From Candidatus Bathyarchaeota archaeon (GTDB lineage Archaea; Thermoproteota; Bathyarchaeia; TCS64; PIYN01), in the NCBI GenBank assembly GCA_003601775.1, contig PIYN01000010.1, positions 1 through 38,365 of the forward strand: DNA of 38,365 nt, in the 5' to 3' direction. Below are positions 1 to 8,448 of the stretch, one piece after another. The position numbers and the translations under genes are program-made. Position 1 is the first letter of the stretch; each line of letters opens with the position of its first letter. The notes beneath the pieces were generated by a model, which was given only the letters and a program-made list of their open reading frames with translations, had not been told where the DNA came from and did no database searches.

Positions 1-1371
1 GTCCTCGGGATCTACGAGGAGGTCCGACGGGGGCTGGGGGTCGGGGAGGGGGGAGAGGTCGACATCCAGCCAGCTGAGAAGCCTGAGTCGATCAGGTTCA
101 TACAGGATAAGATAGAGGGACGGAGGCTGAGCGCCCCCGAGATCAAGTCGATCGTCGTGGATGTGATCGAGAACCGCCTAAGCGACGTCGAGCTCGCCTC
201 CTTCGTCACCGCCCTCAAGATCAGGGGTCTGAGCATGGACGAGGTCGAGGCCTTTACCAGGGCGATGGTGGAGACCGGGGAGGTCATAGCCTGGGAGGAG
301 GAGCGGGTCTTCGATAAGCACAGCATCGGGGGGGTACCGGGCGACAAGACCACCCTCCTCGTCGTCCCGATCCTCGCCTCGGCCGGCCTCCTCATCCCGA
401 AGACTTCTTCGAGGGCGATAACCTCCCCGGCGGGGACGGCCGACCGGGTCGAGGTCCTCTGCCCCGTGGACCTCACGATAGACGAGATCAGGGAGGTGGT
501 CAGGGAGACGAGGGGCTGCATGGTCTGGGGAGGCGCCCTGGAGCTCGCCCCAGCAGACGACCTCTTCATCAACGTCGAGTACCCCCTCTCCATCGACCCC
601 CTCCTCCTCCCCTCCATCATGAGCAAGAAGAAGGCCATCGGCTCAACCCACGTCCTCATCGACATCCCCATGGGGACCCAGGCGAAGGTGAAGACCCTCG
701 AGGAGGCCCACGCCCTCGCGAGGGACTTCATAGAACTCGGGAGGCGGCTGAACATCCACGTCGAGTGCGCCGTCACCTACGGCGAGCAGCCGATAGGGTA
801 TGCGGTGGGCCCGGCCCTGGAGGCCTGTGAGGCCCTCGAGGCGCTCATGGGTAGGGGCCCCATAGATCTCAGGGAGAAGGCGACGAACCTCGCCGGGGTC
901 CTCCTGGAGATGGCCGGCATAGAGGACGGGAAGGCTATGGCGACTCACCTTGTGGAGGGTGGTGAGGCTGAAGGGAAGCTGAGGGAGATCATCTCCGCCC
1001 AGGGAGGGGACCCCGAGGTTATGCCCGAGGATATAGAGATCGGGGAGAAATGCGAGGTAATCACATCGGATCAGAGGGGGAGGGTCGTGGCGATCAGCAA
1101 CTCGGCGGTCGCCCACATAGCAAGGGAGGCGGGGGCACCCAAGGACAAGGGCGCCGGCGTCCTCCTCAAGGTGAAACTCGGGGATGAGGTCTCCGAGGGA
1201 GAGCCCCTCTTCGAGATCTACGCCGAGAGGGCCTGGAAGATGGAGGCCGCCGTCTCCCTCGCCGAGAGTCTCAGGCCGATCAGGCTGAGCAGGAGGGTCG
1301 AGGAGAGGATGTTGATCGAGAGATTTCCCAAGAGATTCCCCCCTAAAGAGCCCTTCCTGTTGGAGAGGTAG
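1..1371 (+). CDS. deoA: AMP phosphorylase (archaeal DeoA-type), 5' truncated by window edge
   Basis: The enzyme phosphorolyses AMP to adenine and ribose 1,5-bisphosphate, the first step of the archaeal AMP-salvage route that feeds ribose-1,5-bisphosphate isomerase and form III RuBisCO. The ORF track starts at 157, but the same frame is open back to base 1 and reads a family-like stretch (EKPESIRFIQDKIEGRRLS), so the gene runs in from outside. About 456 codons are present, against roughly 500 in the family. The pyrimidine/AMP phosphorylase signature KHSIGGVPGDKTT (residues 54-66 counted from the Met at 157) and the following SSRAITSPAGTADRVEVL are intact. The C-terminal part has the usual KDKGAGV-type domain. 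Thymidine phosphorylase is the alternative, but the sequence is closest to the archaeal AMP-specific branch as I know it. Whether RuBisCO is encoded elsewhere cannot be seen. Confidence 0.93.
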   Translation, partial: VLGIYEEVRRGLGVGEGGEVDIQPAEKPESIRFIQDKIEGRRLSAPEIKSIVVDVIENRLSDVELASFVTALKIRGLSMDEVEAFTRAMVETGEVIAWEEERVFDKHSIGGVPGDKTTLLVVPILASAGLLIPKTSSRAITSPAGTADRVEVLCPVDLTIDEIREVVRETRGCMVWGGALELAPADDLFINVEYPLSIDPLLLPSIMSKKKAIGSTHVLIDIPMGTQAKVKTLEEAHALARDFIELGRRLNIHVECAVTYGEQPIGYAVGPALEACEALEALMGRGPIDLREKATNLAGVLLEMAGIEDGKAMATHLVEGGEAEGKLREIISAQGGDPEVMPEDIEIGEKCEVITSDQRGRVVAISNSAVAHIAREAGAPKDKGAGVLLKVKLGDEVSEGEPLFEIYAERAWKMEAAVSLAESLRPIRLSRRVEERMLIERFPKRFPPKEPFLLER

Positions 1372-1396
1372 CCCTCGGTTGACGTCCCCCTTGATG

Positions 1397-1407
1397 CTTT
1401 TATAAAG
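1397..1407 (+). promoter_or_regulatory. TATA box of the DUF3795 gene, implying leaderless start
   Basis: CTTTTATAAAG is a strong archaeal TATA box. Its centre (about 1402) lies 27 bp before the GTG at 1429, the distance at which archaeal transcription normally begins, so transcript and reading frame probably start together. Confidence 0.7.
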
Positions 1408-1428
1408 AAACTTCGACAAACCTATCTC

Positions 1429-1836
1429 GTGTCCCCTATGTTGGAAGAGGAAGATAAGCCCATCATAGGGGCCTGCGGCATCGACTGCGCGAAATGTCGC
1501 ATCTACCTGGCCTATACGAGGGGCGACGTGGTGGAGCAGAGGAGGATCGCCGAGGATCTCTTCGGCGAGGGGACGGAGATCCCGCCCGAGAAGATAACCT
1601 GTGAAGGATGCGGCGGGCCCCTCGACGTCCACTGGAGCCCCGAGTGTAAGGTAATGCTCTGCGCCCATGGGAGAGGCCTCCTCGTATGCAGCCAATGCCG
1701 GGAGTTCCCCTGTCCAGATTTAGAGGCTTTCTACTCTAAGGGGTATGAGGAGGCCAAGGAGAACGCCCTGAGGCAACGCGAGGTCGGCCTCGAGGCCTGG
1801 TTGAGGGAACGGAGGAGGACGCGGGAGAGGCCCTGA
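1429..1836 (+). CDS. DUF3795 family cysteine-rich protein
   Basis: A 135-residue soluble protein of unknown function. It matches the DUF3795 pattern: an N-terminal CGIDCAKC cluster, a central ITCEGC, a C-x4-C pair (PECKVMLC) and a CSQCREFPC cluster, then a helical tail with the typical WL near the end. I count ten cysteines (16, 20, 23, 58, 61, 73, 78, 87, 90, 95), suggesting one or more structural zinc sites or an Fe-S site. The start is either GTG 1429 or ATG 1438; the TATA box spacing favours a leaderless GTG 1429. It stands alone between the AMP phosphorylase gene and tldD and has its own promoter. No reaction is known for the family. Confidence 0.85.
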   Translation: MSPMLEEEDKPIIGACGIDCAKCRIYLAYTRGDVVEQRRIAEDLFGEGTEIPPEKITCEGCGGPLDVHWSPECKVMLCAHGRGLLVCSQCREFPCPDLEAFYSKGYEEAKENALRQREVGLEAWLRERRRTRERP

Positions 1837-1901
1837 TAGAGGCCGAACCCTTTCTGCTCCCTGCCCCCGTTGCGATGCGCCCGAACTGTGGTGATGGAAG
1901 T

Positions 1902-1911
1902 CTTTTAATAC
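1902..1911 (+). promoter_or_regulatory. TATA-like element upstream of tldD
   Basis: CTTTTAATAC lies about 65 bp before the tldD ATG. Transcription would begin near 1933 and leave a leader of about 38 nt ending in GGAGAGT just before the start codon. Confidence 0.5.
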
Positions 1912-1970
1912 TGTTAGGGGAAACTTGTCTTTGTTGCAGAAGGAGATAAAGAAAAAGGGAGCTGGAGAGT

Positions 1971-3371
1971 ATGCTTGAAAGCCTCAAATCCGAGTTGGAG
2001 AAGGCCCTGGATAGGGCGGTGGGACTCGGGGCCTCCTACGCCGATATCCGCTTCCAGCGGTACGACTACGAGTTGATAGAGGTTGAGAACAGGGCCCTGA
2101 AGAGCTACTCCTCCCGGAGGCTCAGCGGGGTTGGTGTCCGGGTCGTGATCGAGGGAGGGGTGGGCTTCGCCTCGACGAGCGATCTGAGCCAACGGGGCAT
2201 CGGGAACGCCCTGGATAACGCGGTCAGAGCCGCTAAGGCCCTTGGGGATAGGGGGAGGGCCCTTAAGGTGGGGGAGGTTAATGAGTCCGAGGTCACTTTG
2301 AGGGTGAAGACGGACCCCTTTAACGTCTCCCCAGAGGAGAAGGTCTCCCTGGCCCTGGACGCGAATAAGGCCGCATGGACCGGCGACGAGATAAAGAGCG
2401 TGGTGACGAGGCTCGGCCTCTCCAAGGACTACAGGCTCTTCATCTCCTCGGAGGGGGGCGAGGTCGCCGTCGAGACCTCCCTCGTGGGCCTCTGGCACCA
2501 GACCGTCGCGAGGGTCAACGGGGTCATGGAGATGGTCGGAGACGCCGAGTCCCTCTGCTCCGGCTTCGAGTTCCTCAAATCCAAGGACTGGAACGCCTTT
2601 ACGGCGGATATATCAAGACTCGCCATCGAGGCCGCTGGCTCGAGGACCCCGCCCCCGGGGACGTACCCCGCGGTCGTCGACCCCGAGGTAGTGGGGCTGA
2701 TGCTCCACGAGGCCTTCGGCCACGCCTCTGAGGGGGACTACGTCTACACGGGGGAGTCTGTGCTCTCTAACAGGCTGGGCGACCAGTTGGCGAGCGACCT
2801 CGTGACGATAATCGATGAGGGGGTGGTGGAGGGAGGATACTTCTTCCCCTTCGACGATGAGGGGGTGAGGAAGGGGAGGACGGTGATAGTTGAGAAGGGC
2901 GTCTTGAAGGGGTATATCCACGATAGGAACTCGGCCCACCAGTTCGGCGTCGAGTCGACGGGTAACGGGAGGGCCCAGGACTTTGAGAACATACCCGTGG
3001 TCAGGCAGACGAACTACTACATGGAGCCCGGGGACCATGGCTTCGAGGAGTTGGTCGAGGACATAGACTTCGGGATCTACCTGAGGGGGAGGGGGTCGCG
3101 GGGAGGTCAGGTCTCGATCGGCATGGGTACCTTCACCTTCGGCGTCGGACCCTCCAAGATGATAAGGAAGGGGGAACTGGCGGAGACAGTGAGGGGCGTG
3201 GTCATAAGCGGCCTCATCCTCGAGACGCTGAAGACCATAGACGCCGTCGGCAAGGACCTGAAGATCACGACGAGCGTCTTCGGCGGATGTGGTAAGAAGA
3301 ACCAGATGGTCAGGGTTGGTGACGGAGGACCCCATATCAGGGTCCGCAGGATGACCGTCGGGGGGAGGTGA
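1971..3371 (+). CDS. tldD: TldD, metalloprotease subunit of the TldD/TldE complex
   Basis: This is the catalytic subunit of a heterodimeric zinc protease that degrades short unfolded peptides; in E. coli it matures microcin B17 and removes CcdA. At 466 residues it has the usual family length. The zinc motif HEAFGH is at residues 246-251, followed by ASEGD. The C-terminal GGCGKKNQ..GDGGPHI supplies the conserved cysteine (about residue 440) that corresponds to the third zinc ligand in bacterial TldD. The start is ATG 1971: the frame is closed by TAA at 1947, and GGAG sits just before the ATG. Its stop overlaps the start region of tldE, so the two are co-transcribed and probably co-translated. 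No peptide substrate gene (for example a RiPP precursor) is visible nearby, so general peptide turnover is the simplest role. Confidence 0.95.
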   Translation: MLESLKSELEKALDRAVGLGASYADIRFQRYDYELIEVENRALKSYSSRRLSGVGVRVVIEGGVGFASTSDLSQRGIGNALDNAVRAAKALGDRGRALKVGEVNESEVTLRVKTDPFNVSPEEKVSLALDANKAAWTGDEIKSVVTRLGLSKDYRLFISSEGGEVAVETSLVGLWHQTVARVNGVMEMVGDAESLCSGFEFLKSKDWNAFTADISRLAIEAAGSRTPPPGTYPAVVDPEVVGLMLHEAFGHASEGDYVYTGESVLSNRLGDQLASDLVTIIDEGVVEGGYFFPFDDEGVRKGRTVIVEKGVLKGYIHDRNSAHQFGVESTGNGRAQDFENIPVVRQTNYYMEPGDHGFEELVEDIDFGIYLRGRGSRGGQVSIGMGTFTFGVGPSKMIRKGELAETVRGVVISGLILETLKTIDAVGKDLKITTSVFGGCGKKNQMVRVGDGGPHIRVRRMTVGGR

Positions 3372-3376
3372 TGGAG

Positions 3377-4711
3377 ATGGAGGTAGCGGAACTCGCCGTC
3401 AAGAGGGCGCTGGAGCTGGGCGCGACCGAAGCGGAGGCCTATGTCCAGAGGGCCAAGATCATCAGGGTCGGAGGGTCCGAGGAGATCGAGGACTTCAACA
3501 CCGTCGAGTCCCTGGGGATCGGCCTGAGGGTCGTCCTTGGGAGGAGGATCGCGAATTACTCAACCTCGATCCTCGACGAGGCCGAGGTCGAGGGGGCCGT
3601 GGCGAAGGCCGTCAAGATAGCCCGGGTCTCCCCTGAGGACCCCGATTGGAGGCGCCTGAACAGGAGGTTCGGCGAGTCCCAGGCCCAGGGATACTACGAT
3701 GACTCCTTGGAGGCCCTGGATTATCAGGAGGTCGTCGAGGCCTTGGAGTCGCCGCTCAGCCTCGTGAGGGACTATGACCCGAGGGTCAAGCCGACCAGGG
3801 TCTTCCTGACCGTCGGGGTTACAGGGGTCTCCATAGCCAACAGTTACGGCGAGGGCTGTGAGAGGAAGGAGACCTACGTGGTCGCGAGTATGAGGGCGAA
3901 GGCCAAGGAAGGGGGGTTGGAGAGCACGGGGAGCGAGTACCAACAGGCGAGGTCCTGGCGGGAGATCGACTTCGAGGAACTGGCCACCAAGGCCTCGGAG
4001 AGGGCCGTGAAGTTCCTGAGGGCCAGGCCCATCCCAGGCGGGAGGATGCCCGTCATCATCAGGAACAGGATCTTCGCAAGTATACTCGGCGTACTCCTGA
4101 GCGGTCCCATAAACGCGGACTGGGTTCAGAAGGGCGCCTCCCCCCTCTCCAACAGGCTTGGAACCCAGATCGCCTCAGAGGACGTCCATATCATCGATGA
4201 CGGGGTGATGGAGGGAGGTTGGGGGACGAGGCCCTTTGACGATGAAGGGCACCCAACCCAGAGGACCCCGGTCGTCGAGGGAGGCATCCTCCGGAGCTTC
4301 CTCTACGACAATTATACAGCCCTAAAGGAAGGGGTCGAGTCGACCGGGAATGCCCAGAGGAGGGGCTATTGGACGACCCCGCAGCCCTCGCCGAGCAATC
4401 TGATCCTGAGGCCTGGGGGAGTGAGCTTCGAGGAGATGGTCGCTGAGACGAGGGAGGGGATCTACGTCGAGGAGACCATCGGGGAGTGGCTCTCAAACCC
4501 CGTGAGCGGCAACCTCAACGCCACGGTGACCCATGGATATCTCGTGAAGGAGGGTGAGTTAACGGAGCCTGTGAAGGGCGTAGTCATCTCGGGGAACTTC
4601 TACAGCCTCCTCAAGGAGGGAATAGAACTGGTCGGCGGCGACCTCCAAGGCAGCATGAACTACTACTCGCCGACGGTCAAGATAAGGCAGCTCACCATCG
4701 CGGGGAAATAA
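3377..4711 (+). CDS. tldE: TldE (PmbA), partner subunit of TldD
   Basis: This is the non-catalytic partner of TldD in the peptide-degrading complex. It shares the fold (LSNRLGTQIASEDVHIIDDGVMEGGWGTRPFDDEG parallels the TldD stretch) but lacks the HExxxH zinc motif, as expected. The frame is open from GTG 3368 and ATG 3371. I favour ATG 3377, because GGAGGTGA at 3364-3371, formed by the end of tldD, is a near-perfect Shine-Dalgarno sequence 5 nt before it. The track start (3368) would add three residues. The C-terminus (GNFYSLLKEGIELVGGDLQ) is complete and typical. The overlap with tldD indicates translational coupling and equal subunit supply. Confidence 0.93.
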   Translation: MEVAELAVKRALELGATEAEAYVQRAKIIRVGGSEEIEDFNTVESLGIGLRVVLGRRIANYSTSILDEAEVEGAVAKAVKIARVSPEDPDWRRLNRRFGESQAQGYYDDSLEALDYQEVVEALESPLSLVRDYDPRVKPTRVFLTVGVTGVSIANSYGEGCERKETYVVASMRAKAKEGGLESTGSEYQQARSWREIDFEELATKASERAVKFLRARPIPGGRMPVIIRNRIFASILGVLLSGPINADWVQKGASPLSNRLGTQIASEDVHIIDDGVMEGGWGTRPFDDEGHPTQRTPVVEGGILRSFLYDNYTALKEGVESTGNAQRRGYWTTPQPSPSNLILRPGGVSFEEMVAETREGIYVEETIGEWLSNPVSGNLNATVTHGYLVKEGELTEPVKGVVISGNFYSLLKEGIELVGGDLQGSMNYYSPTVKIRQLTIAGK

Positions 4712-4773
4712 TCTCTCCCCCCATCGAGTAACCCTTATCTATCCCTCTAAGGATCGGAGATCTTTAATCCGCA

Positions 4774-6021
4774 GTGGATCTTATGTCTCGGGAACCAGAG
4801 AGTAGGTGGGCCTTCCTCAAGGGGAACATAGGCGTTATGATACTGACCTCCGGCATCTGGAGCCTCGCAGGAGCCATGACGTGGCCCTTCTTCTCCCTCT
4901 ACGTCCTGGGGCTTGGGGGAACCTACGTGGACATCGGCCTCATCTCCGCGGTAGGGGCCATGGTGAGGATCCTCCCGACCTTCATCGGGGGTTATCTCGC
5001 CGACTCCCTGGGGAGAAAGAGGATGGTCTACTCCATGAGCTTCCTCCTCTCCTTCACCCAACTCCTCTACGTCCTCGCCCCTCACTACAGGTTTCTTCTC
5101 CTCCCCGCCGCCTTGGAAGCCCTCTGGAGCGGCCTGAGGGATCCGGCCTTCTCCGCCATCATCGCGGACTCGACGAGGCCGGAGAATAGGGCCTTCTCCT
5201 ACGCCGTGTGGAACATCGTCCCCCCGCTCTTCGGTCTCCTCTCCCCCTATCTCAGCGGGTTACTGATGGACAGGTATGGGGTCGTGAGGGCGATGCGGTG
5301 GGCCTACCTCGCCGTCTTCACGACTTCCTTCATCGCCTCCCTCCTCAGATACAAGCTCCTCGAGGAGACCCTCCTACCCAAGGCGGAGAGGGAGGGGGTG
5401 AGCCTGAGGACGGCGGTGGGGGAGCTCCTCTCAGACTTCAGGAGGACCGTCAGATCCCTTTCCAAGCAACTCTGGGTCTTCTTCGCCGTTGACTTCACCT
5501 TCAACTTCGCCGGCTCCCTCTGCGGCCCCTACTTCGTCACCTACGCCACGGAGGAGATCGGCCTCACAGCGGCCCAGTGGGGCTTCATCTCCACGATCCT
5601 CACCCTCATCAGCACAGGGGTGAGGCTCCCGGCGGCCTGGGCCTCAGACCGCTACGGGAGGTTGAAGTTCATGCTGCCCTGCATGTTCCTGTGGCCCGTC
5701 ACCTTCTTTCTCTTTGTGAACGCCGAGGGCTTCTCCCAAGTCATGGTGGCCCGGGCGGCGATGACGGTGCTGGATAGCGTCGGGGTCCCCGCTTGGCAAG
5801 CCTTCTTCGTGGATCTCTCCCCGAGGGAGCACAGGGGCAGGATCAACGCGATAGCCAGCGTCTCCTGGGCCATCATAGGCTCCGCCGGGAGCGTCGCTGG
5901 CGGGGCGCTCTACGAGGGGTTCTCCGCGAGGGCTCCCTTCCTCGTAACCGCGGCGCTGCAGTTCGTCGGCGCCGTGGTCGCCCTACTGACCTTCAGGGAG
6001 CCGAGTCGAAGGGAAGAATGA
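4774..6021 (+). CDS. MFS transporter, 12 TM
   Basis: A 415-residue major facilitator superfamily permease in the cytoplasmic membrane; the substrate is unknown. The motif A copies are GGYLADSLGRKRM after TM2 and ASDRYGRLKFM in the second half, and long hydrophobic stretches are consistent with 12 helices. The start may be GTG 4774 or ATG 4783. Its N-terminal region resembles the MFS protein encoded at 28063-29400 (both begin FLKGN/FLRGN followed by a similar first helix and an aromatic/proline-rich segment), so the two are probable paralogues. It follows tldDE on the same strand after 62 bp, so it may be co-expressed with them and could export or import peptide products; that is inference from position only. 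Confidence 0.88.
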   Translation: MDLMSREPESRWAFLKGNIGVMILTSGIWSLAGAMTWPFFSLYVLGLGGTYVDIGLISAVGAMVRILPTFIGGYLADSLGRKRMVYSMSFLLSFTQLLYVLAPHYRFLLLPAALEALWSGLRDPAFSAIIADSTRPENRAFSYAVWNIVPPLFGLLSPYLSGLLMDRYGVVRAMRWAYLAVFTTSFIASLLRYKLLEETLLPKAEREGVSLRTAVGELLSDFRRTVRSLSKQLWVFFAVDFTFNFAGSLCGPYFVTYATEEIGLTAAQWGFISTILTLISTGVRLPAAWASDRYGRLKFMLPCMFLWPVTFFLFVNAEGFSQVMVARAAMTVLDSVGVPAWQAFFVDLSPREHRGRINAIASVSWAIIGSAGSVAGGALYEGFSARAPFLVTAALQFVGAVVALLTFREPSRREE

Positions 6022-6106
6022 GCCTCCTCAAGAGGCCTTATTGATCTTAAGATAAATCCCCTACTCGGTCGAGACATGCTCAAAAGGAGCGGTGTCCCTC
6101 CACGCC

Positions 6107-6625
6107 CTATCCTCCGCCCTCCTTGGGCTTTCCTCGGGCTCTCGCCTCCCTCAGGGCCTTGAGGTACCACTCAGTATCCTCCTGGACCCAGTCCTTGACC
6201 CGGTATCTCAGGGGCTTTCCATCCTCATCGAGGATGATGACCTCCTCGATCTCCGAGTTTATGATCTTCCGCCTGCACCTCTGGCAGGGGTAGGCCCGGG
6301 TGTAGTTCCCATCGGCGTCGTAGCCTGCGATGTAGAGCTTGGCGCCGATCCTATCCGCCCTGTTGGAGTTGATGATGGCGTTCTCCTCCGCATGGACGGC
6401 GGGGCAGAGATCATAGGAGCGATCATGGGGCAGGTCCAACTCGTCCTTGATGCACCCAACCTCGAGGCAGTTGACGACACCCTTAGCCGTGCCGTTATAC
6501 CCCGTGCCGACGATGGTGTTCCCCTTGACGATGACGGCCCCAAACTTCCGCCTGAGGCATGTGGAGCGAGCCGCTACCGCGAGGGCGATCCTGAGGAAGT
6601 ACATCGTCTTATCAGGCCTCTCCAT
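6107..6625 (-). CDS. dCMP/CMP deaminase family zinc enzyme
   Basis: This is probably deoxycytidylate deaminase, converting dCMP to dUMP for thymidylate synthesis. It has the deaminase zinc signature HAEENAI (His78, catalytic Glu80) and PCQRC (Cys114, Cys117). The insert CxxxxxC...DLPHDRSYDLCPAVHAE between the substrate loop and the motif is typical of dCMP deaminases rather than cytidine deaminases. The length of 172 residues fits. ATG 6625 is preceded by GGTGAGG and a TATA-like element. Its 3' end converges on the MFS gene. The C-terminal tail (about 25 charged residues) is longer than the core needs. A ComE-type competence deaminase is the alternative, less likely in an archaeon. Confidence 0.9.
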   Translation of the reverse strand: MERPDKTMYFLRIALAVAARSTCLRRKFGAVIVKGNTIVGTGYNGTAKGVVNCLEVGCIKDELDLPHDRSYDLCPAVHAEENAIINSNRADRIGAKLYIAGYDADGNYTRAYPCQRCRRKIINSEIEEVIILDEDGKPLRYRVKDWVQEDTEWYLKALREARARGKPKEGGG

Positions 6626-6657
6626 GGCTCAGACCCTCACCTGATATGAGATGATTC

Positions 6658-6667
6658 GTATTAAAAA
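6658..6667 (-). promoter_or_regulatory. TATA box of the dCMP deaminase gene
   Basis: Read on the minus strand this is TTTTTAATAC, centred about 37 bp before the ATG. That leaves a leader of about 10 nt that just includes the GGTGAGG ribosome site. Confidence 0.5.
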
Positions 6668-6812
6668 CCTGATCCAAGCGATGGCCTCGAGCACAGGAAG
6701 ACGCGATTCTTCTCTCCGCTCCATGAATCCCTAACACCCTCCCCTTGGGCACTCGGTGAGCGTGGATGATATAAGGTTAGAAGAAAGACTGATCCCTGGT
6801 CGGTGAGGGATA

Positions 6813-7283
6813 GTGCAGGTCGGGGATGTAACAGAGCGAGTTAAGGAGTTCTTCCAAGATGAATACAACGCGATGACGCTCTACAGGGAACTCGCGGAGA
6901 TCGAGGGGGACGATGAGATGAAGCGCAGGCTGATGGAGATCTCCGCGATGGAGAGGTCCCACATGGATTTCTGGAGGAGTTTCTTGGAGAGGAGGGGCGT
7001 GAGGGTGGAGGGAGGAGGGCGGGCTTCAAGATCAGATACCTCAAATTCCCGAGGAGGATCCTCGGCATACCCCTCATCTCCCCCCTCGTCGCATTACCTT
7101 TCTCCATAGCCTCCGCCGGCTTACCCCTATCCATAGTCGGCTCCATCATCTCGACCATCTCCGGGATCTCCCATCCGGAAGAAGGTCATCGGGATGGTGA
7201 CAACAGGGTTGGGTGCAGCAGCACTGTCCTATGTATTCGGGAATGTCATCCAAATGCTCTTCGGATCAGGCGTTCCGCTCTGA
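6813..7283 (+). pseudogene. Decayed ferritin-like/VIT1-CCC1 iron transporter
   Basis: The intact family has an N-terminal rubrerythrin-like helical domain followed by a VIT1/CCC1 membrane domain (about 350 residues). Here the gene is broken into three frames. Frame of 6813: ferritin-like helices with YRELAEIEGDDEMKRRL and SAMERSHMDFW, running to VRVEGG near 7015. A one-base shift in a G-rich run then opens AGFKIRYLKFPRRILG, directly followed by PLISPLVALPFSIASAGLPLSIV, with roughly 200 residues of the membrane domain missing. Near 7170 a second shift leads to IRKKVIGMVTTGLGAAALSYVFG, the typical last helix, ending at TGA 7281. The track lists only the first piece (98 aa) with an out-of-frame tail. 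The gene cannot make an iron transporter; whether the N-terminal piece is still made is unknown. Confidence 0.82.
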
Positions 7284-7408
7284 ACATGGATCCACCGATG
7301 TAGGATAAATCGCCGATGAGCTTCGATCTACTCGAGAGCCTTCTTCCAGGTTCTCAATCGGAGAATCGATTTATTTGTGGGAGAGTCTTATTCTGAGGGG
7401 GTCTCAAA

Positions 7409-8362
7409 GTGGGTCTCCCTCCTGCTCTCGTCCTCTTCTTCCTCGCACCCGCGATAGCGGAGCTCCTCTCGGGGTCCGCTCCCCCCTCAGAGTTCTTCCA
7501 CCCCTTCGGCTTCCTCTTACTCGCCTCTCTCTACGGGAGCGGGGCCCTGGTCGTCCGTGAACTTAAGGTAAGGTGGGAGAAAGGCTATGCCTCCTTATTC
7601 ATCTTGGGTGCGGCGTACGGCATACTCGAAGAGGGACTCATGGTGAAGAGCTTCTTCGACCCAGAATGGATGGATCTGGGGATCTTAGGTAGTTATGGGA
7701 GATGGCAGGGCGTGAACTGGGTGTGGGCTGAATGGTTGACGATCTACCACGCCCTCTTCAGCATCACGATCCCCATAACCCTCGTGGAACTCGCCTACGT
7801 CGAGAGGAGGAACGAGAGGTGGGTCAAAGACCGGACGCTTGTCGCCCTGACGATGCTGCTGGGGGCCGTAACGGCGTTTGGATACCGCTTCCTGACGACT
7901 TATAGGCCGCCCGCGGCACAGTACCTCCTCGCGATAACGATAGCGGCCCTCCTCATATTCTCGGCTTGGAGGGTCCCCCCGAAGATGGGTAAAGGAGGAC
8001 TAAAACCACCAAGCCCTCGCAAGCTGGCCCTAATGGGGTTTCTGATCGCGCTGAGCCTCTTCTCCCTCTTCATGGCAGGGCCCTACCTCATCCCCTCTCC
8101 GCCGACCTTGATGATCCTGGGCTTAGCCTTGATCTACGCGGCAGGTAGCCTCTTGAAACGTTACAGGTGGGATGAGGGCACCCTCTATCACAAATTCGCC
8201 CTATCTGCGGGGGCGGTAGCCTTCCTGATCCTCCTCACACCGCTACAAGAATTAGACAAAAGTCGACCAGACAACCCAAGAGGCATGGCGATCGTTGGAG
8301 CCGTAGCCCTGATCCTGCTCCTACTCATGAGGAGAAGGCTGAAACAAGGCGCCCAAGACTAA
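7409..8362 (+). CDS. Polytopic membrane protein of unknown function
   Basis: A 317-residue protein with about 8-9 hydrophobic helices and no pathway that I can name. Conserved-looking segments are AELLSGSAPPSEFF in the first loop, LYGSGALVVREL, and AAYGILEEGLMVKSFFDPEWMDLG, which I recall from uncharacterised membrane proteins in bacteria and archaea. The EEG pair within a helix superficially recalls CPBP proteases, but the EExxxR and HxxxH motifs of that family are absent. The start is GTG 7409. The stop TAA overlaps the T-run downstream of the opposing tRNA-Gly gene. No obvious partner gene is adjacent; the upstream neighbour is the decayed iron transporter. Confidence 0.75.
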   Translation: MGLPPALVLFFLAPAIAELLSGSAPPSEFFHPFGFLLLASLYGSGALVVRELKVRWEKGYASLFILGAAYGILEEGLMVKSFFDPEWMDLGILGSYGRWQGVNWVWAEWLTIYHALFSITIPITLVELAYVERRNERWVKDRTLVALTMLLGAVTAFGYRFLTTYRPPAAQYLLAITIAALLIFSAWRVPPKMGKGGLKPPSPRKLALMGFLIALSLFSLFMAGPYLIPSPPTLMILGLALIYAAGSLLKRYRWDEGTLYHKFALSAGAVAFLILLTPLQELDKSRPDNPRGMAIVGAVALILLLLMRRRLKQGAQD

Positions 8363-8365
8363 AAA
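8361..8365 (-). terminator. T-run terminator of tRNA-Gly
   Basis: On the minus strand TTTTT follows the CCA end of the tRNA by 5 nt, the short T-run used by archaeal RNA polymerase. It overlaps the stop codon of the opposing membrane-protein gene. Confidence 0.5.
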
Positions 8366-8370
8366 TGTAG

Positions 8371-8448
8371 TGGTGCGGCCGCCGGGATTCGAACCCGGGT
8401 CGTCGGCGTGGCAGGCCGATGTCCTGGTCCAGGCTAGACTACGGCCGC
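8371..8448 (-). tRNA. tRNA-Gly (anticodon GCC), CCA encoded
   Basis: Read on the minus strand the cloverleaf is complete. The acceptor is GCGGCCG pairing CGGCCGC, followed by the D arm. The anticodon stem TCGGC/GCCGA encloses the loop CTGCCAC (anticodon GCC), and the T arm is CCGGG-TTCGAAT-CCCGG. The discriminator is A and the CCA is encoded (8371-8373). There is no intron. The mature tRNA without CCA is 8374-8448. Confidence 0.97.

Noticed and set aside
1971-4711. RiPP-type peptide maturation locus around tldDE
   Set aside because: No precursor peptide, cyclase or dedicated exporter is encoded next to the pair; the neighbouring MFS gene alone is not enough.
6813-7109. 98-aa rubrerythrin-like ORF as an intact gene
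   Set aside because: The last 30 residues are out-of-frame sequence; the real protein continues in other frames, so I call a pseudogene.
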